Origin: Sapria himalayana
Taxonomy: Eukaryota > Streptophyta > Magnoliopsida > Malpighiales > Rafflesiaceae
NCBI GenBank assembly: GCA_029783825.1
Contig: JAREIK010010427.1
Coordinates: 28,553-92,552, forward strand
DNA length: 64,000 nt
Direction: 5' to 3'
The notes beneath the pieces are model-generated. The model was not told the DNA's origin. It saw only the letters and a program-made list of their open reading frames with translations, and did not search any database. Position 1 is the first letter of the stretch. Every line of letters starts with the position of its first letter. The position numbers were made by a program, and so were the translations under genes. Below, in pieces: positions 13,101-25,665 of the stretch.

Positions 13101-13526
13101 TATAAATTATGAGTTAGACAAATATAATTTATATAAATTATTTTTCATTAAAAAAATATAGATAAACTTATTAAAAGAATAAAAAATTCAAAAACAAAAA
13201 ATTATTATATTGTAATATATTTTTCTTTGCTTCTAAATCATTTTAAGATTTATAATTATATTTTAATTAATATCTATCTTATTATTAATGGATTATTAAT
13301 TTATTTTTTTGATAATTATTAGAATATTTATCAATAAAATTATTTATATTGAATTTATATAATATATAAATATAATGATTAGTATAACTAAATATTGTAT
13401 TCACATTTGAAAAAAATTTAAAAATTATTATATTTTCCGCGGTTATAACCTTTGAAAATATCAAAAAATAATAAAAAAAAATTTTTGTTATTTTATTTTA
13501 TAAATAAAACCTATAAACCACTAAAT
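10186..13526 (+). repeat. R1 satellite array 2a
   Basis: R1 monomers in the main orientation, with palindrome-region landmarks near 10375, 10975, 11565, 12155, 12695 and 13435. The first monomer is a distinctive variant (AATGTGTAAACATATAAATC in its telomere-like block) that recurs near 23510, 48560 and 63370. The 12695-13435 monomer is the long form of about 740 bp: its AAACTGGTATAC...ATATAATTT segment of about 150 bp occurs twice in a row. The array is cut by the hAT insertion within the telomere-like block. No genes are seen. Confidence 0.93.
12691..12705. repeat. Centre-deleted R1 palindrome
   Basis: CAAAGGTTACCTTTG is the R1 palindrome lacking exactly three central bases, with both arms intact. 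Similar 3-bp central losses are seen at 22216-22228 (AAAGGTAACCTTT) and near 17962, where CAAAGGTTACCTT is followed by a degraded right arm. Confidence 0.8.
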
Positions 13527-16500
13527 TCTAGGGGTGCTCATGGGATGAGATGGGATGGGGATTACAAATCTCCAATCCCTTCCCACAGTTCTGTGATTTT
13601 TTTTTTTTTGAATATCCAGACCCGTCCCATGGTTGAAAATATAGAGATGGGAGGGGACGTAGATCGGGAATTTTGGGTCGGAAAAATGGTTCTTGGACAG
13701 AATAGAGTTCAGTCATTTTTTCAATTTATTTTATTCAAACCTGCCAAGTTAGTTCATGTCGAAATCTTTTGTTGTACCATTTATCATTCCTTATTTATGT
13801 ATCTTTCAAACTCAAATTGGGCTAATTTTATTTTGTCAAATAGGCTGAATATCGCAAACGAGTTCCATTACCTTGTCGAAAGCTTTGATGTGCAGAAAAT
13901 AATAGAAATGTTAAATAGAACGAGACCGAGTTGTGTGCTTAATTTGGTTCTTTATTTTATCACAAGTTGACTTTGTTCAGCCGAGTGAAAGTTAACCATA
14001 ATAGCAATACTATATTTTTTAAACAATTACTTAAAATATTAAGGAATAGTTAAAGATGGCCACAAACATTGGTAGCAGCAATTACTACTTAAGTAATTGC
14101 TAAAATTAGGCAACTTAATATAATAAAAAAAATACAACTAAATACAACCATGATAATAATCATTTCAAAGGTCCGTCCCGGAACAGCAACGAAAATCCAA
14201 ACCGAATTAATTATCTCTTCTACAACTCCTTTCTTTTCTTCCTCCACTGTAGAAGGACAACCAAAGATGAAAACATGTTAATCATGTAGACATAAATTTA
14301 TAAGATGAAAGAGTGATAAAAAAACAAAATATTACCTTATAAAATTCAATACACCTAAAACAAATTTAGTTGGCCAACTATAGTTGGAAGAATATTTGGA
14401 TCGTGTGACCCCTTTGAAAATTATAATTGAACCATATTTTTATTAAATTTAATAAATAAAATAAGTAATAGAGAAATTAAAATTTACAATATTTGTATAC
14501 TAACCTAATTCATTATCATCAAGGTCTTGAACTAATTCTTCAATTTCAATAGGTTTGTTTGAGCTTCTCAACCAATCTTGTAGACATATGAGAACTTCGG
14601 CTGTAATAGGTGTTAAAAAACTCCTAAATTTATCTAAAGTTCTTTCCACATTGTTAAATGTAGATTCGTAGGCCACAATAGATGCTTGGATAGCAAATAC
14701 ATCCCTTGCTCCATTTTCCAAAGAAGGATACCTAACCTCATTTAAATTCCACCAGTTAAGATGATCAAAATCAATTCTATTTTTTTCAAGTTTGTCCTCC
14801 AAGTACCTATCCAACTCTTCCAAATCTGCAACTTCTTGTTCTTTCTCCAATTCAATAAAAAAAATCAACAACATAAGTATCACTACAATCAAATAAATCA
14901 TCATTTTTCTTCAACACAGTAGAAGAGAAATCATCTTCTTTTGATTCATCTTCATTTAAATCTTTATAATTATCCATCTTCTCATTTAAAGCATTTATAA
15001 ACTTTTTTACCATATTTTTAGTCAACTCCTCTCCATAATGCTAAGTGTACTTAACCTTGAGATATTTGAGCTTATATGAAGGATTCAACACTACTGCTAC
15101 AAAAAGCATAATATTTGTTGACTGAAGAGAACCCCAATAGTTGTTGAATTTATGCCTCATTTTCATACCCATTTCAGACACCATTGTATCTCTAATATTT
15201 TAACAATGCAGAAATTTTTTCAAAATTTGAATAATCTGAGGAAAATAAACACTAGAGGTAGAATATTATGAGCTAGAAAATTTACAAGTTACATCATAAA
15301 AAGTTTTCAAGAAACAAGCCAAAATTTTGGCATTTGTTAAGTCTCTCTCAGTTGGAACATTTGAACCAAACTATTTCAAAAACATTTTGCCTTTGTCCTC
15401 CAACTTATCAAATTCTTTTTTATATTTTATATCAATTTGTAGCATCAAATAAGTTGAATTCCATCTTGTATGACAATCTAATTGCAATGAAGATCCATAT
15501 GTCTAGTTTAATTCTTCAACACATAACTTAAACATATCTAGTCTTTTAGGACTGCTCCTCACATATTTCACCAAACCTCTAATTTTTTGAATAGCACCCT
15601 CAACTACTACAATGCCATCTCTGAAAATTATGTTTAGGATATGAGCACAACATCTCATATGAAAATGCTCGCCTCTCAAAGGTACAACACTTTTCTTAAC
15701 AAGCCATTTTTTGAATTGTTCAACTGCAACATCATTATTTGATGCATTGTCAACAGTAATGCACATCAACTTTCTCCAACCCCATTCATTCATGCAAAAC
15801 TCAATATCAGTTTCTAATATTAACTCCAGAATGACTTTTAATTACACAAAAGCTCAAAAGCCTTTTATGCATATTCCATTGAGAATTAATGAAATGAACA
15901 GTCAAACATATATAAGACAAATTTTGAATGCTAGTCCAAGTGTCGGTAGTTAATGAAACTCTACTACCATGAGATGATATGCTATCTAATAATTTCTTCT
16001 TTTCCTTCACAAACAAAGAAAAACAATCCCTCAATGTAGAGTGCCAAGATGAAATTTTAAATTGAGGCACACTAACTTCACAAAACTCCTTAAACTCATC
16101 CCTCTCAACAAAACAAAAGGCAATTCATCTTTTATGATAATATTCACCAAAGCCTCCCTAACCAATTGTTGATCAAATTGCCAACAAGTTAATTTGTTAT
16201 CCTCTGAACTAGTACCTTTAGTGAAACTCAACAAAGATTGTGACTTGTCTTTACCTTTGTGAGCTTCTATTAATTATTTTTTATGTGGAAATTTCCTACA
16301 AGTCTATCTCGAGTATTTCCATAAACACGATATACCTTGATCACTTTTTACCAAGTATTATTACCTGCACCATATACAAGCTACCCTACCAGTTTTATTT
16401 CCCTCTGAATCAACTAATATCTCATAAGTTTCCCAAATAGCAGACTTATACTTTTTATGAGCTTGAGGTTCAGATGTACCTTGACTTTCTTTTACAATTG

Positions 16501-16898
16501 GAATTGAAGAATCTGTCGTAACAATAGTAGGGTTCATGAAAAAATGATGATTGGATTTACCAGTACTTTGATCATTTGAGATGTCATCATCTTCAATTTA
16601 TTGTATTTTTCATTTACAGCTGGATTGTGCCATCTGCATTGCCATTAATTAATATGATATGTTAAGTATAAATACATATAAATATTTCAAACAATCAAGC
16701 TCTACAAAACTAACTGTAACACATTCAACCCACTCATTTGGCCCAACCACAACACCACAACCAATACTCAACAAAACTGACTGAAACACATAATAATAAT
16801 AATTAATCACTCAATTCTCAACAATAAAACAAACCAAAAGGCTGGTGGCATCTGGGACACGGTGGAGGCAATCAGAAGTGCGATGGACAAGGGCTGTA
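13527..16898 (-). mobile_element. Decayed hAT-superfamily DNA transposon inserted in R1
   Basis: Non-satellite DNA interrupts an R1 telomere-like block. The left end reads TAGGGGTGCTCATGGG, resembling TIRs of plant hAT elements, followed by GATGGGATGGGG-type subterminal motifs and CCCGTCCC. The right end, read on the minus strand, starts TACAGCCCTTGTCCATCG, only a weak partner. CCACTAAAT (13518-13526) and CCACATAAT (16899-16907) flank the element as a candidate degraded target-site duplication, though both also derive from the satellite motif. A relic transposase lies on the minus strand. Superfamily assignment is firm from the protein; the exact ends are less sure. Confidence 0.8.
14500..16485 (-). 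pseudogene. hAT transposase pseudogene (BED zinc finger, DDE core, C-terminal dimerisation domain)
   Basis: Reading the minus strand from 16485: a BED-finger-like stretch (IWETYEILVDSEGN, then ACIWC) with stop codons; a piece at 16234-16120 (DNKLTCWQFDQQLVREALVN) that shifts frame near 16120; a catalytic-core piece at 16070-15807 with LTTDTWTS (first catalytic Asp near 15943); a piece at 15793-15503 with ITVDNASNND (second Asp near 15750) and CCAHILNI. An in-frame stop at 15503-15505 follows, then LDCHTRWNSTYLML and VVLNPSYKLKYL with further stops to about 15000. The C-terminal dimerisation domain is at 14904-14500 (HLNWWNLNEVRYPSL, VAYESTF with the likely catalytic Glu near 14666, LICLQDWLRSS). 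The family is the plant RICESLEEPER/BED-hAT type. Several stops and at least one frameshift make it non-functional. Confidence 0.88.
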
Positions 16899-19811
16899 CC
16901 ACATAATGCCTAAATACATAAACCATTAAACTGCTAAATACTACTTAATAATTAATAAATCTAATTTTTATTTCTATTTATTATAATTTTAAATATTTAT
17001 TTTAATTATTTATTAGTTTATTTTTATAGAAATATTTATTACAAATTAAATTATGAGAGCGAAATATATATTTTAATTAATTTATCTTTAATCAAAAAAA
17101 TATATGCTTATAAAAGAAGTAAAAATTTAAAAATTAAAAATTATAATCTAGTAATATTTTTTACTTTAATTTTGAATCAATTTGGGTTTTGTAAATATTT
17201 TTTGATTAATATCAATCTTTTTATTAATAGTTTATTAATTTAAAATTTGATCATTATTATATTATCTATCAATAAAATTGATTATATTGAATTTATATGA
17301 TATATAATTATTAAAATTATTATAACTATAAATTGTATTCACATTTCAAAAAATTTTAAATATTATTATATTTTCAAAGGTTATAACCTATAAAAATGAG
17401 AAAAAATTACAACTTTTTTTTGTTATTTTATTATTTAAATAAAACCTATAAACCACTAAATGCCTAAACACAAAAATTGCTAAACTCCTAAAAGACAAAA
17501 CCTCTAAATACATAAACCATTAAACAGGTATACATTAATAAACATGTGTACATTAATTTTTATTAAGTATAATTTTAAATTTTTATTTTAATTATTTATC
17601 AGTTTATTTTTATAGAAATATTAATTACCGAATAAATTATTAGTGAGACAGATCTAATTTATATAATTTATTTTTCATCAAAAAAAAAATATATCCTTTT
17701 ATAAAGAGGCAAAATTTTAATAACACAAATTTATTATTTAGTAATATATTTTATTTTTATTTTGAATCATTTTAGATTTTGCAATTATATTTTAATTTAT
17801 ATCATTCTTATTAATAATAGTTTTTATATTTTTTATTGATCATTATTATAATATCTATTAATAAAATTATTTATATTGAGTTTACATTATATATAATTAT
17901 TAAGATTATTATTACTAAATATTATATTCACATTTAAAAAAATTAAAAATTATTCTATTTTCAAAGGTTACCTTCAAGAATAACAAAAATCAAAAAATTA
18001 AATTTTAAACTTTTTTATTCTTAAATAAAAACTATCAATCACTTAAGGCCTAAACACTTAAATCACTAAACCCCAAAACACCTAAATACTTAAACCATTA
18101 ATCTAGTATATCCTGAATAATAAATAATAAATCTCTATTTTATTTGTATTCATTATAATTTTAAATATTCTTTTAATTATTTATTAGTTAATTTTTATAG
18201 AATTATAAATTAAAAATAAATAATGAGGAAGACAAATATAATTTAAATAATTTACTTTTAATAACAAAAAATATAAACTTATAAAAAGAAGCAAAACATC
18301 AAAGAAAGTATTATTTAGTAATATATTTTACTTTGATTTTGAATAAATTTACGTTTTACAAATATTTTTAAAATAATATCTATCTTATTAATAATAGTTT
18401 ATTAATTTATTTTTTGATCATTAATATAGTATATTTAAGTATAATTGTTTATATTGAATTTACTTGATATATAAATATTAAGTTTATCATAACTAAATAT
18501 AGAATTAACATATAAAAAAATTTTAAAAATTGTAATATTTTCAAAGTTTATAACCTTCAAAAATGAGAAAAGATAACAAGAATAAATTTTTTGTTATATC
18601 ATTGTTTAAATAAAACTTATAAACCATTAAATGACTAAATACATAAATAACTAAACTTCTAAACCCCGAAGCCCCTAAATACTTAAATCTTTAAACTCAT
18701 AAACCTTAAATATAATTTAAAAATTTATAGAAATATTAATTACAAAATAAATTATGAGTGATACAAATATAATTTAAATAATTTATTTTTAATCAAAAAA
18801 AAATATAAGCTGATAAAATGATGTAAAAACTAAATAAAAAATTATTATTTAGTAATAAATTTTACTTTGATTTTGAATCATTTTAGGTTTTTTAATTATA
18901 AATTAATTTATATCTATCATATTAATAAAAATTTATTAATTTATTATTTGATAATTGATATAATATCTATCAATAAAATTGTTTATATTTAGATGATATT
19001 ATATATTGTTATAATAATTATATTTACTAAATATTGTATAAACAATTTTAAAAGATTTTAAAATTATTATATTTTCAGATGTTATAACCTTTGAAAATTT
19101 TAAAAAATATCAAAAATAAATTTTTTGTTATTTCATTATTTAAATAAAACCTATAAACCACTAAATGCATACAAACATAAATTTTTAAACTTCTAAACGA
19201 CAAAACCTTTAAATACTTAAACCATTAAATTGTTATAAATTAATAATAAATCATAAATCTCAATTTAATTTTTATTAAGTATAATTTTAAATTTTTATTT
19301 TAATTATTTATCTGTTTATATTTATAGAAATATTAATTACAAAAAAAATTATTAGTGAGACATATAATTTAAATTAAACCGGTATACTCTAAATAATAAA
19401 TAATAAATCTCGTTTTTTTTTTCATTATGATTTTAAATATTCATTTTAATTATTAAATTGTTTATTTTTATATAAATAATAATTACAAAATAATGTATAA
19501 GTTATACAAATATAATTTATATAAATTATTTTTCAACAAAAAAATATAGATGAACTAATTAAAAGAAGAATAAAACTAAAAACAAAAAATTATTATATAG
19601 TAATATATTTTGCTTTGCTTCTGAATCATTTTAGGTTTTGTAATTATATTTTAATAAAAATCTATTTTATTAATAATAGATTATTAATTTATTTTTTGAT
19701 CATTATTAGAATATTTCTCACTAAAATTGTTTATGTTGAAATATGATATATAAAAAAATTGTTTTTTTAACTAAATATTGAATTCACTTTTGAAAAAAAT
19801 TTAAAATTATT

Positions 19812-19843
19812 ATATTTTCAGAGGTTATAACCTCTGAAAATAT
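19812..19843. repeat. R1 palindrome with compensatory base-pair change (32-bp perfect)
   Basis: The core here is CAGAGGTTATAACCTCTG instead of CAAAGGTTATAACCTTTG. Two substitutions at mirror positions keep a perfect palindrome that extends through flanking ATATTTT/AAAATAT to 32 bp. Both arms changed together. Confidence 0.85.
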
Positions 19844-21013
19844 CAAAAAATAATAAAAATAAATGTTTTGTTATTTTATTTTTTAAATAAAACCTATAAA
19901 CCACTAAATGCCTAAACAATTAAATCAATAAACACCTAAACCCCATAATACCTAAATACATAGACCATTATACTTCTATTTAATACATAATAATTAATAA
20001 ATCTAATTTTAATTTCTATTTATTATAGTTAATATATTCATTTTAATTATTTATTAGTTTATTTTTATAGAAATATTTAGTATAAAATAAATTATAAGTG
20101 TGACAGATATAATTAAAATAATTTATTTTTAATTAAAAAAATATATACGCTTATAAAAGAAGTAAAAATTTAAAAATTCAAAATTATTATCCAGTAATAT
20201 ATTTTACTTTAATTTTGAATCAATTTGGGTTTTCTAAATATTTTTTAATTAATATCTATTTTATTATTAATAGTTTATTAATTTAATTTTTGATCATTAT
20301 TATAATATCTATCAATAAAATTATTTATATTGAATTTATATCATATATAATTATTAATATTATTATAACTAAATATTATATTCACATTTCAAAAAATTTT
20401 AAATATTATTATATTTTCAAAGGTTAAAAGCTATGAAAATGAGAAAAAATTACAAATTTTTTTTGTTATTTTATTCAGTATAATTTTAAATTTTTATCTT
20501 AATTAATTTTGATTTTATTTTTATAGAAATATTAATTACAAAATAAATTAATAGTAAGACAAATCAAATTTAAATTAGACCAGTATACCCTAAATAATAA
20601 ATAATAAATATAATTTTTTTAATTATAATTTTAAATATTTATTTTAATTATTTATTTGTTTATTTTTATATAAATATTAATTACAAAATAATTTATGAGT
20701 TACAGAAATATAATTTATGTAAATTATTTTTCATCAAAAAGTTATAGATAAACTTTTTAAAAGAAAAACAAATTTCAAAACAAAAAATTATTATATAGTA
20801 TTATATTTTGATTTGCTTCTGAATCATTTTAGGGTTTGTAAATATATTTTAATTGATATCTATCTTATTAATAATATATTATTAAGTTATTTTTTCATCA
20901 TTATTAGAATATTTATCAATAAAAGTGTTTATATTGAATTTATTAGATATATAAATATAATGATTATTATAACTAAATATTGTATTCACTTTTGAAAAAA
21001 ATTTTAAAATTAT

Positions 21014-21045
21014 ACATTTTCAAAGGTTATAACCTTTGAAAATGT
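21014..21045. repeat. R1 palindrome, canonical form (32-bp perfect)
   Basis: The core CAAAGGTTATAACCTTTG lies within flanks ACATTTT and AAAATGT, giving a 32-bp perfect dyad centred between 21029 and 21030. Recognisable versions of this dyad occur once per typical R1 monomer across the window, in both array orientations (for example near 4660, 23412, 33985 and 62175). Confidence 0.9.
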
Positions 21046-24000
21046 GAAAAAATAAAAAAAAATTTCTTTGTTATCCTAATGTTTAAATAAAACCTATACA
21101 CCACTAAATGCCTTAAGCATTTAAATCACTAAACTACAAAATCCCGATACCTCTATATAGATAATCCTTTAAATCGGTATTACCTAAATAAAAATTAATA
21201 AATCTCATTTTTATTTGTTTTCATTATTATATAAAAAAATCATTTTGATTTTTAGTTTTTTATTTGTATATATGTATTAATTATAAAATAAATTATGAGT
21301 TAAAAATATAATTTATAAAAATTATTTTTAATAAAAAAAGTGATAAGTTTATAAAAAGAATAAAAATGTAAAAACAAATGATTATTATTTAGTAATATAT
21401 TTAGCTTTGATTTTGAATCATTTTATGTTTTGATATTATATTTTAAGTAAAATCAATCTTATTCATAATAGATTTTTAATTTATTTTTTTGATAATAATT
21501 AGAATATCTATCAATAAAATTGTTTATATTGAATTTATATGAGATATAATTATTATGATTATTATAAATAAATATTGTATTCACTTTTGAAAAAAATTGA
21601 AAAATTATTATACTTTTAAAGGTTATAATCTTATAAAATGAGATAAAATAATAAAAATAAAATTTTAGTTATTTTATTTTTTAAATAAAACCTATATACC
21701 ATTAAATGCTTACTTACATAAATTAGTAAGCTCAAAAACCCCGAAACCCCTAAATAGATAAACATTTTAACATCTATATACTACTTAATAAATAATAAAT
21801 CGAATTTTTATTTCTATTTATTATAATTTAAATATTCATTTTAATTATTTATAGTTTAATTTTTTAGAAAAATTAATTACAAAATAAATTGAGTGATACA
21901 ATTATTATTTAAATAATTTATTTTTAATCAAAAAAATATAAGCATATAAAAAGAAGGAAAAATTTAAAAATTAAATATTATTATTTAGTAATAAAAAATT
22001 TTGATTTGATTTTGAATCATTTTGTGTTATGTAAATATATTTTAATTAATATTTATATTATTAATAATAGTTTATTAATTTAATTTTTGATCATTATTAT
22101 AATATCTATCATTAAAATTGGTTATATTGAATTTATATGATATATAATTAGTAAGATTAATATAATTATACATGGTATTCACATTTCAAAAAATTTTAAA
22201 AATTATTTTATTTTTAAAGGTAACCTTTGAAAATTAGAAAAAATCTAAATTTTTTTTTTATTTTTATTATATATATAAAACCTATAAACCACTAAATACC
22301 TTAAAACATAAATTGATAAACTATTAAACGACAAAACTACTAAATAATTAAACTATTAAACCAGTATACCACATATAATAAATCATAAATCTCATTTAAT
22401 TTGTATTCATTATATTTTTTATATTCATTTTAATTATTTATTAGTTTATTTTTTATAGAAATATTAATTACAAAATAAATAATGAGCGAGACAACTATAA
22501 TTTTAATAATTTATTTTTAATCAAAAAAAATATAAGCATATAAAAAGAAGAAAAGATTTTAAAACAAAAAATTATTATTTAGTAATATATTATACTTTGA
22601 TTTTGAATCATTATATATAGGTTTTGCAATTATATTGTTATTGCCGTCAATATTATTAAGAATAGTTTATTATTTTATTATTTGATCAATTTTATAATAT
22701 CTAACAATAAAATTACATATATTGAATTTAAATGTCTTATAATTATTAAGATTATTATAACTAAATATTATATTTACATTTGAAAAAATTTTAAAAATTA
22801 TTATATTTTCAAAGCTTATAACCTTCAAAAATGATAAAAAAATACAATAATAATATTTTTATTATTTTATTATTTAAATAATACTTATAAATCACTAAAT
22901 GCCTAAATATTTAAATCTCTAGACTCCTAAACCCCAAAACCTCCTAAATACTTAAACTATTAAACCTATATAACCTAAATAATAAATAATAAATAATAAA
23001 TCTCATTTTTATATGTATTCATTATTATTTAAAATATTCATTTTAATTATTTTTAGTTTATTTTTATAGAAATATTAATTACAAAATAAATAATGAGTGA
23101 GACATATATAATTTAAATAAATTATTTTGTATGAAAAAAAATATAAGCTTATAATAATTAAAAAATTTCAAAATTTTAAAATTTTATTTAGTTATATAAT
23201 TTACTTTGAGTTTGAATTATTTTGTGTTCTCCAAATATATTTTAATTAATATCTATCTTATTAATAATAGTTTATTAATTTATTTTTTGATCATCAAAAT
23301 AATATATATTAATAATATTTTTTATATTGAATTTACATCAAATATAATTATTAAGATTATTATAACTAAGTATTGTATTCATATTTTAGAACTATTAAAA
23401 AATAATTATATTTTCAAAGGTTATAACCTTTGAAAATCACGAAAATTCATAAAAATAAATTTTTTGTTATTTCATTAATTAAATAAAACCTATAAATCAA
23501 TAAATAAAACCTAAATGTGCAAACATATAAATCAATAAACTCATTAACCCTAAAACCACAATAAACTTAAACCATTAAATAGTTATACCCTAAATAATAA
23601 ATAATAAATCTAATTTTTATTAGTATTCATTATAATTTTATATATACATTTTAATTATTTATTAGTTTATTTTTATAGAAATATAAATTAAAAAATAAAT
23701 TAATAGTTAGAGAAATATAATTTAAATAATTTATTTTTCATCAAAAAATATATAAGCTTATAAATGGATACAAAATTTAAAAATTTAAAATTAATATTTA
23801 GTAAAATATTTCACTTTGATTTTTAATAATTTTAGGTTTTGTAAATATATTTTAAACAATATTTAACTTATTAATAATTGTTTATTAATCTTTTGTATGA
23901 TCACTGTTATATTATATATCAATATAATTCTTTATATTTAATTTACATGATATATAATTTTTAAGATTATCATAACTAAAAATATTATTCACATTTAAAA

Positions 24001-24092
24001 AAAATTTAAAAATTGTTATAGTTTCAAAGGTTATATCCTTAAAAATGAGAACAAATAATAAATTTTTTTTTGTTATTTTATTTTTAAATAAA

Positions 24093-24172
24093 ACCTATAA
24101 ACTGCTAAATGCCTAAACACTTAAATCACTAAATTCTTAAATCCCAAAACTCCTAAATATATAATCTTTTAA
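24093..24172 (+). repeat. 8-bp telomere-like block of one R1 monomer (main-orientation example)
   Basis: Ten consecutive 8-mers without a phase slip: among them ACCTATAA, ACTGCTAA, ATGCCTAA, ACACTTAA, ATCACTAA, ATCCCAAA and ACTCCTAA. Nearly all end in TAA, and the following unit begins with A. The block starts about 50 bp after the palindrome. Its consensus resembles CCCTAAA stretched by one base. Confidence 0.85.
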
Positions 24173-25649
24173 ACATGTATATTTTATCTTATTAATAATA
24201 GTTTTATTTAATATCTATCTTATTAATATATTTACTTTGATTCTAAATCATTTTCGGTTTTGCAAATAAATGTTATTTAATATCTATCTTATTAATAATA
24301 GTATATTGATTTATTTTATTATCGTCATCATAATATCTATAAAAAAAGTATTTATATTGAATTTACATAATGTATAATTATTTAGATTATTATAACAAAA
24401 TAATATTTTCATATTTTAAAAAAATTTAGAAATTATTAAGTTTTCAAAGGTTATAACTTTTTAAAAAATGAAAAAATAAAAAAAAAAATTTTTGTTATTA
24501 GATTTTTTAAATAAAATCTATAAACCACAAAATACCTAAATTCTTACTGACTATACTCATAAACCATATGCCCATAAATACATAAGCCTTTAAATTAGTA
24601 TACTCTAAATAATAAATAATAAATCTCATTTTTTTAGTATTCATTTTAATTTTAAATATTCGTTTAATTATTTATCTGTTTATTTTTATTGAAATATTAA
24701 TTACAAAATAAATTATTAGTGAGATGGATATAATTTAAATAATTTATTTTTCATCAAAAAAATATAAGATTATAAAAAGAGGCAAAATTTTTAAAACAAA
24801 ATATTATTATTTAGTAATTTATTTTAATTTAATTTTGAATAATTTTAGATTTTGCAATTATATTTAATTTATATCATTCTAATTAATAATAGTTTATTAA
24901 TTTATTTATTGATCATTATTATAATATCTATTAATAAAATTATTAACTCTGATTTTACATTATATATAATTATAAAGATTATTATAACTAAATATTATAT
25001 TAACATTTTAAAAAAATTAAAAATTATTTTTTTTTCAAAGGTTATAACCTTCAAAAATTAGATAAAATCACCTAAGGCATAAACACTTAAATGACTAAAC
25101 CCCAAAACACCTAAATACTTAAACCATTAAACCTGTATATCCTGAATAATAAATAATAAATCTCAATTTTATTTGTATTCATTATAATTTTAATTATTTA
25201 TTTTAATTATTTATTAGTTTATTTTTATAGAATTATAAATTACAAAATAAATTATTTGGAAAACAAATATAATTTAAATAATTTATTTTTAATAACAAAA
25301 AAATAAACTTATAAAAAAAGTAAAATTATAAAAAAAATTATTATTTAGTAATATAAACTTTGATTTTGAATAAATTTAGATTTTGAAAATATATTTTATA
25401 TAATATCTATCTTATTAATAATAGTTTATTAATTTATTTATTGATCATTATTATAATATCTAACAATGTGATTATTATATTGAATTTAAATGACTTAAAT
25501 TTATTAAGATTATTACATTTGAAAAAAAAATTAGAAATTTTTATATTTTTAAAGGTTATAACCTTGAAAAATTAGAAAAAAAAAATAAAAATAAATTTTT
25601 AGTTATATCATTGTTTAAATAAAACATATAGACCATTAAATGCCTAAAC

Positions 25650-25665
25650 ACTTAAATCTATAAAC
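25650..25665 (+). repeat. Left target-site duplication of the LINE
   Basis: ACTTAAATCTATAAAC here and ACTTAAATCTACAAAC at 28006-28021 are 16-bp direct repeats with one mismatch, bracketing the LINE exactly. The site lies in an R1 8-bp telomere-like block. Confidence 0.85.

Larger units (their letters stand above)
16899..25665 (+). repeat. R1 satellite array 2b
   Basis: R1 in the main orientation between the hAT element and the LINE, with palindrome-region landmarks near 17375, 17960, 18545, 19075, 19825, 20420, 21025, 21620, 22215, 22810, 23412, 24020, 24445, 25035 and 25550. Spacing is mostly 590-610 bp. The 19075-19825 interval is a long monomer (750 bp). The 24020-24445 interval is a deletion derivative (about 425 bp) around 24180-24300, where pieces such as ATCTATCTTATTAATA repeat. 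The 60-75-codon open frames at 20813, 23206 and 24852 fall at the same phase of the monomer and are satellite by-products. Confidence 0.94.

Noticed and set aside
13452..13970. 172-codon plus-strand open frame crossing the R1/hAT boundary
   Set aside because: It starts in satellite and runs through the hAT terminal and subterminal region on the strand opposite the transposase, so it is a chance frame.
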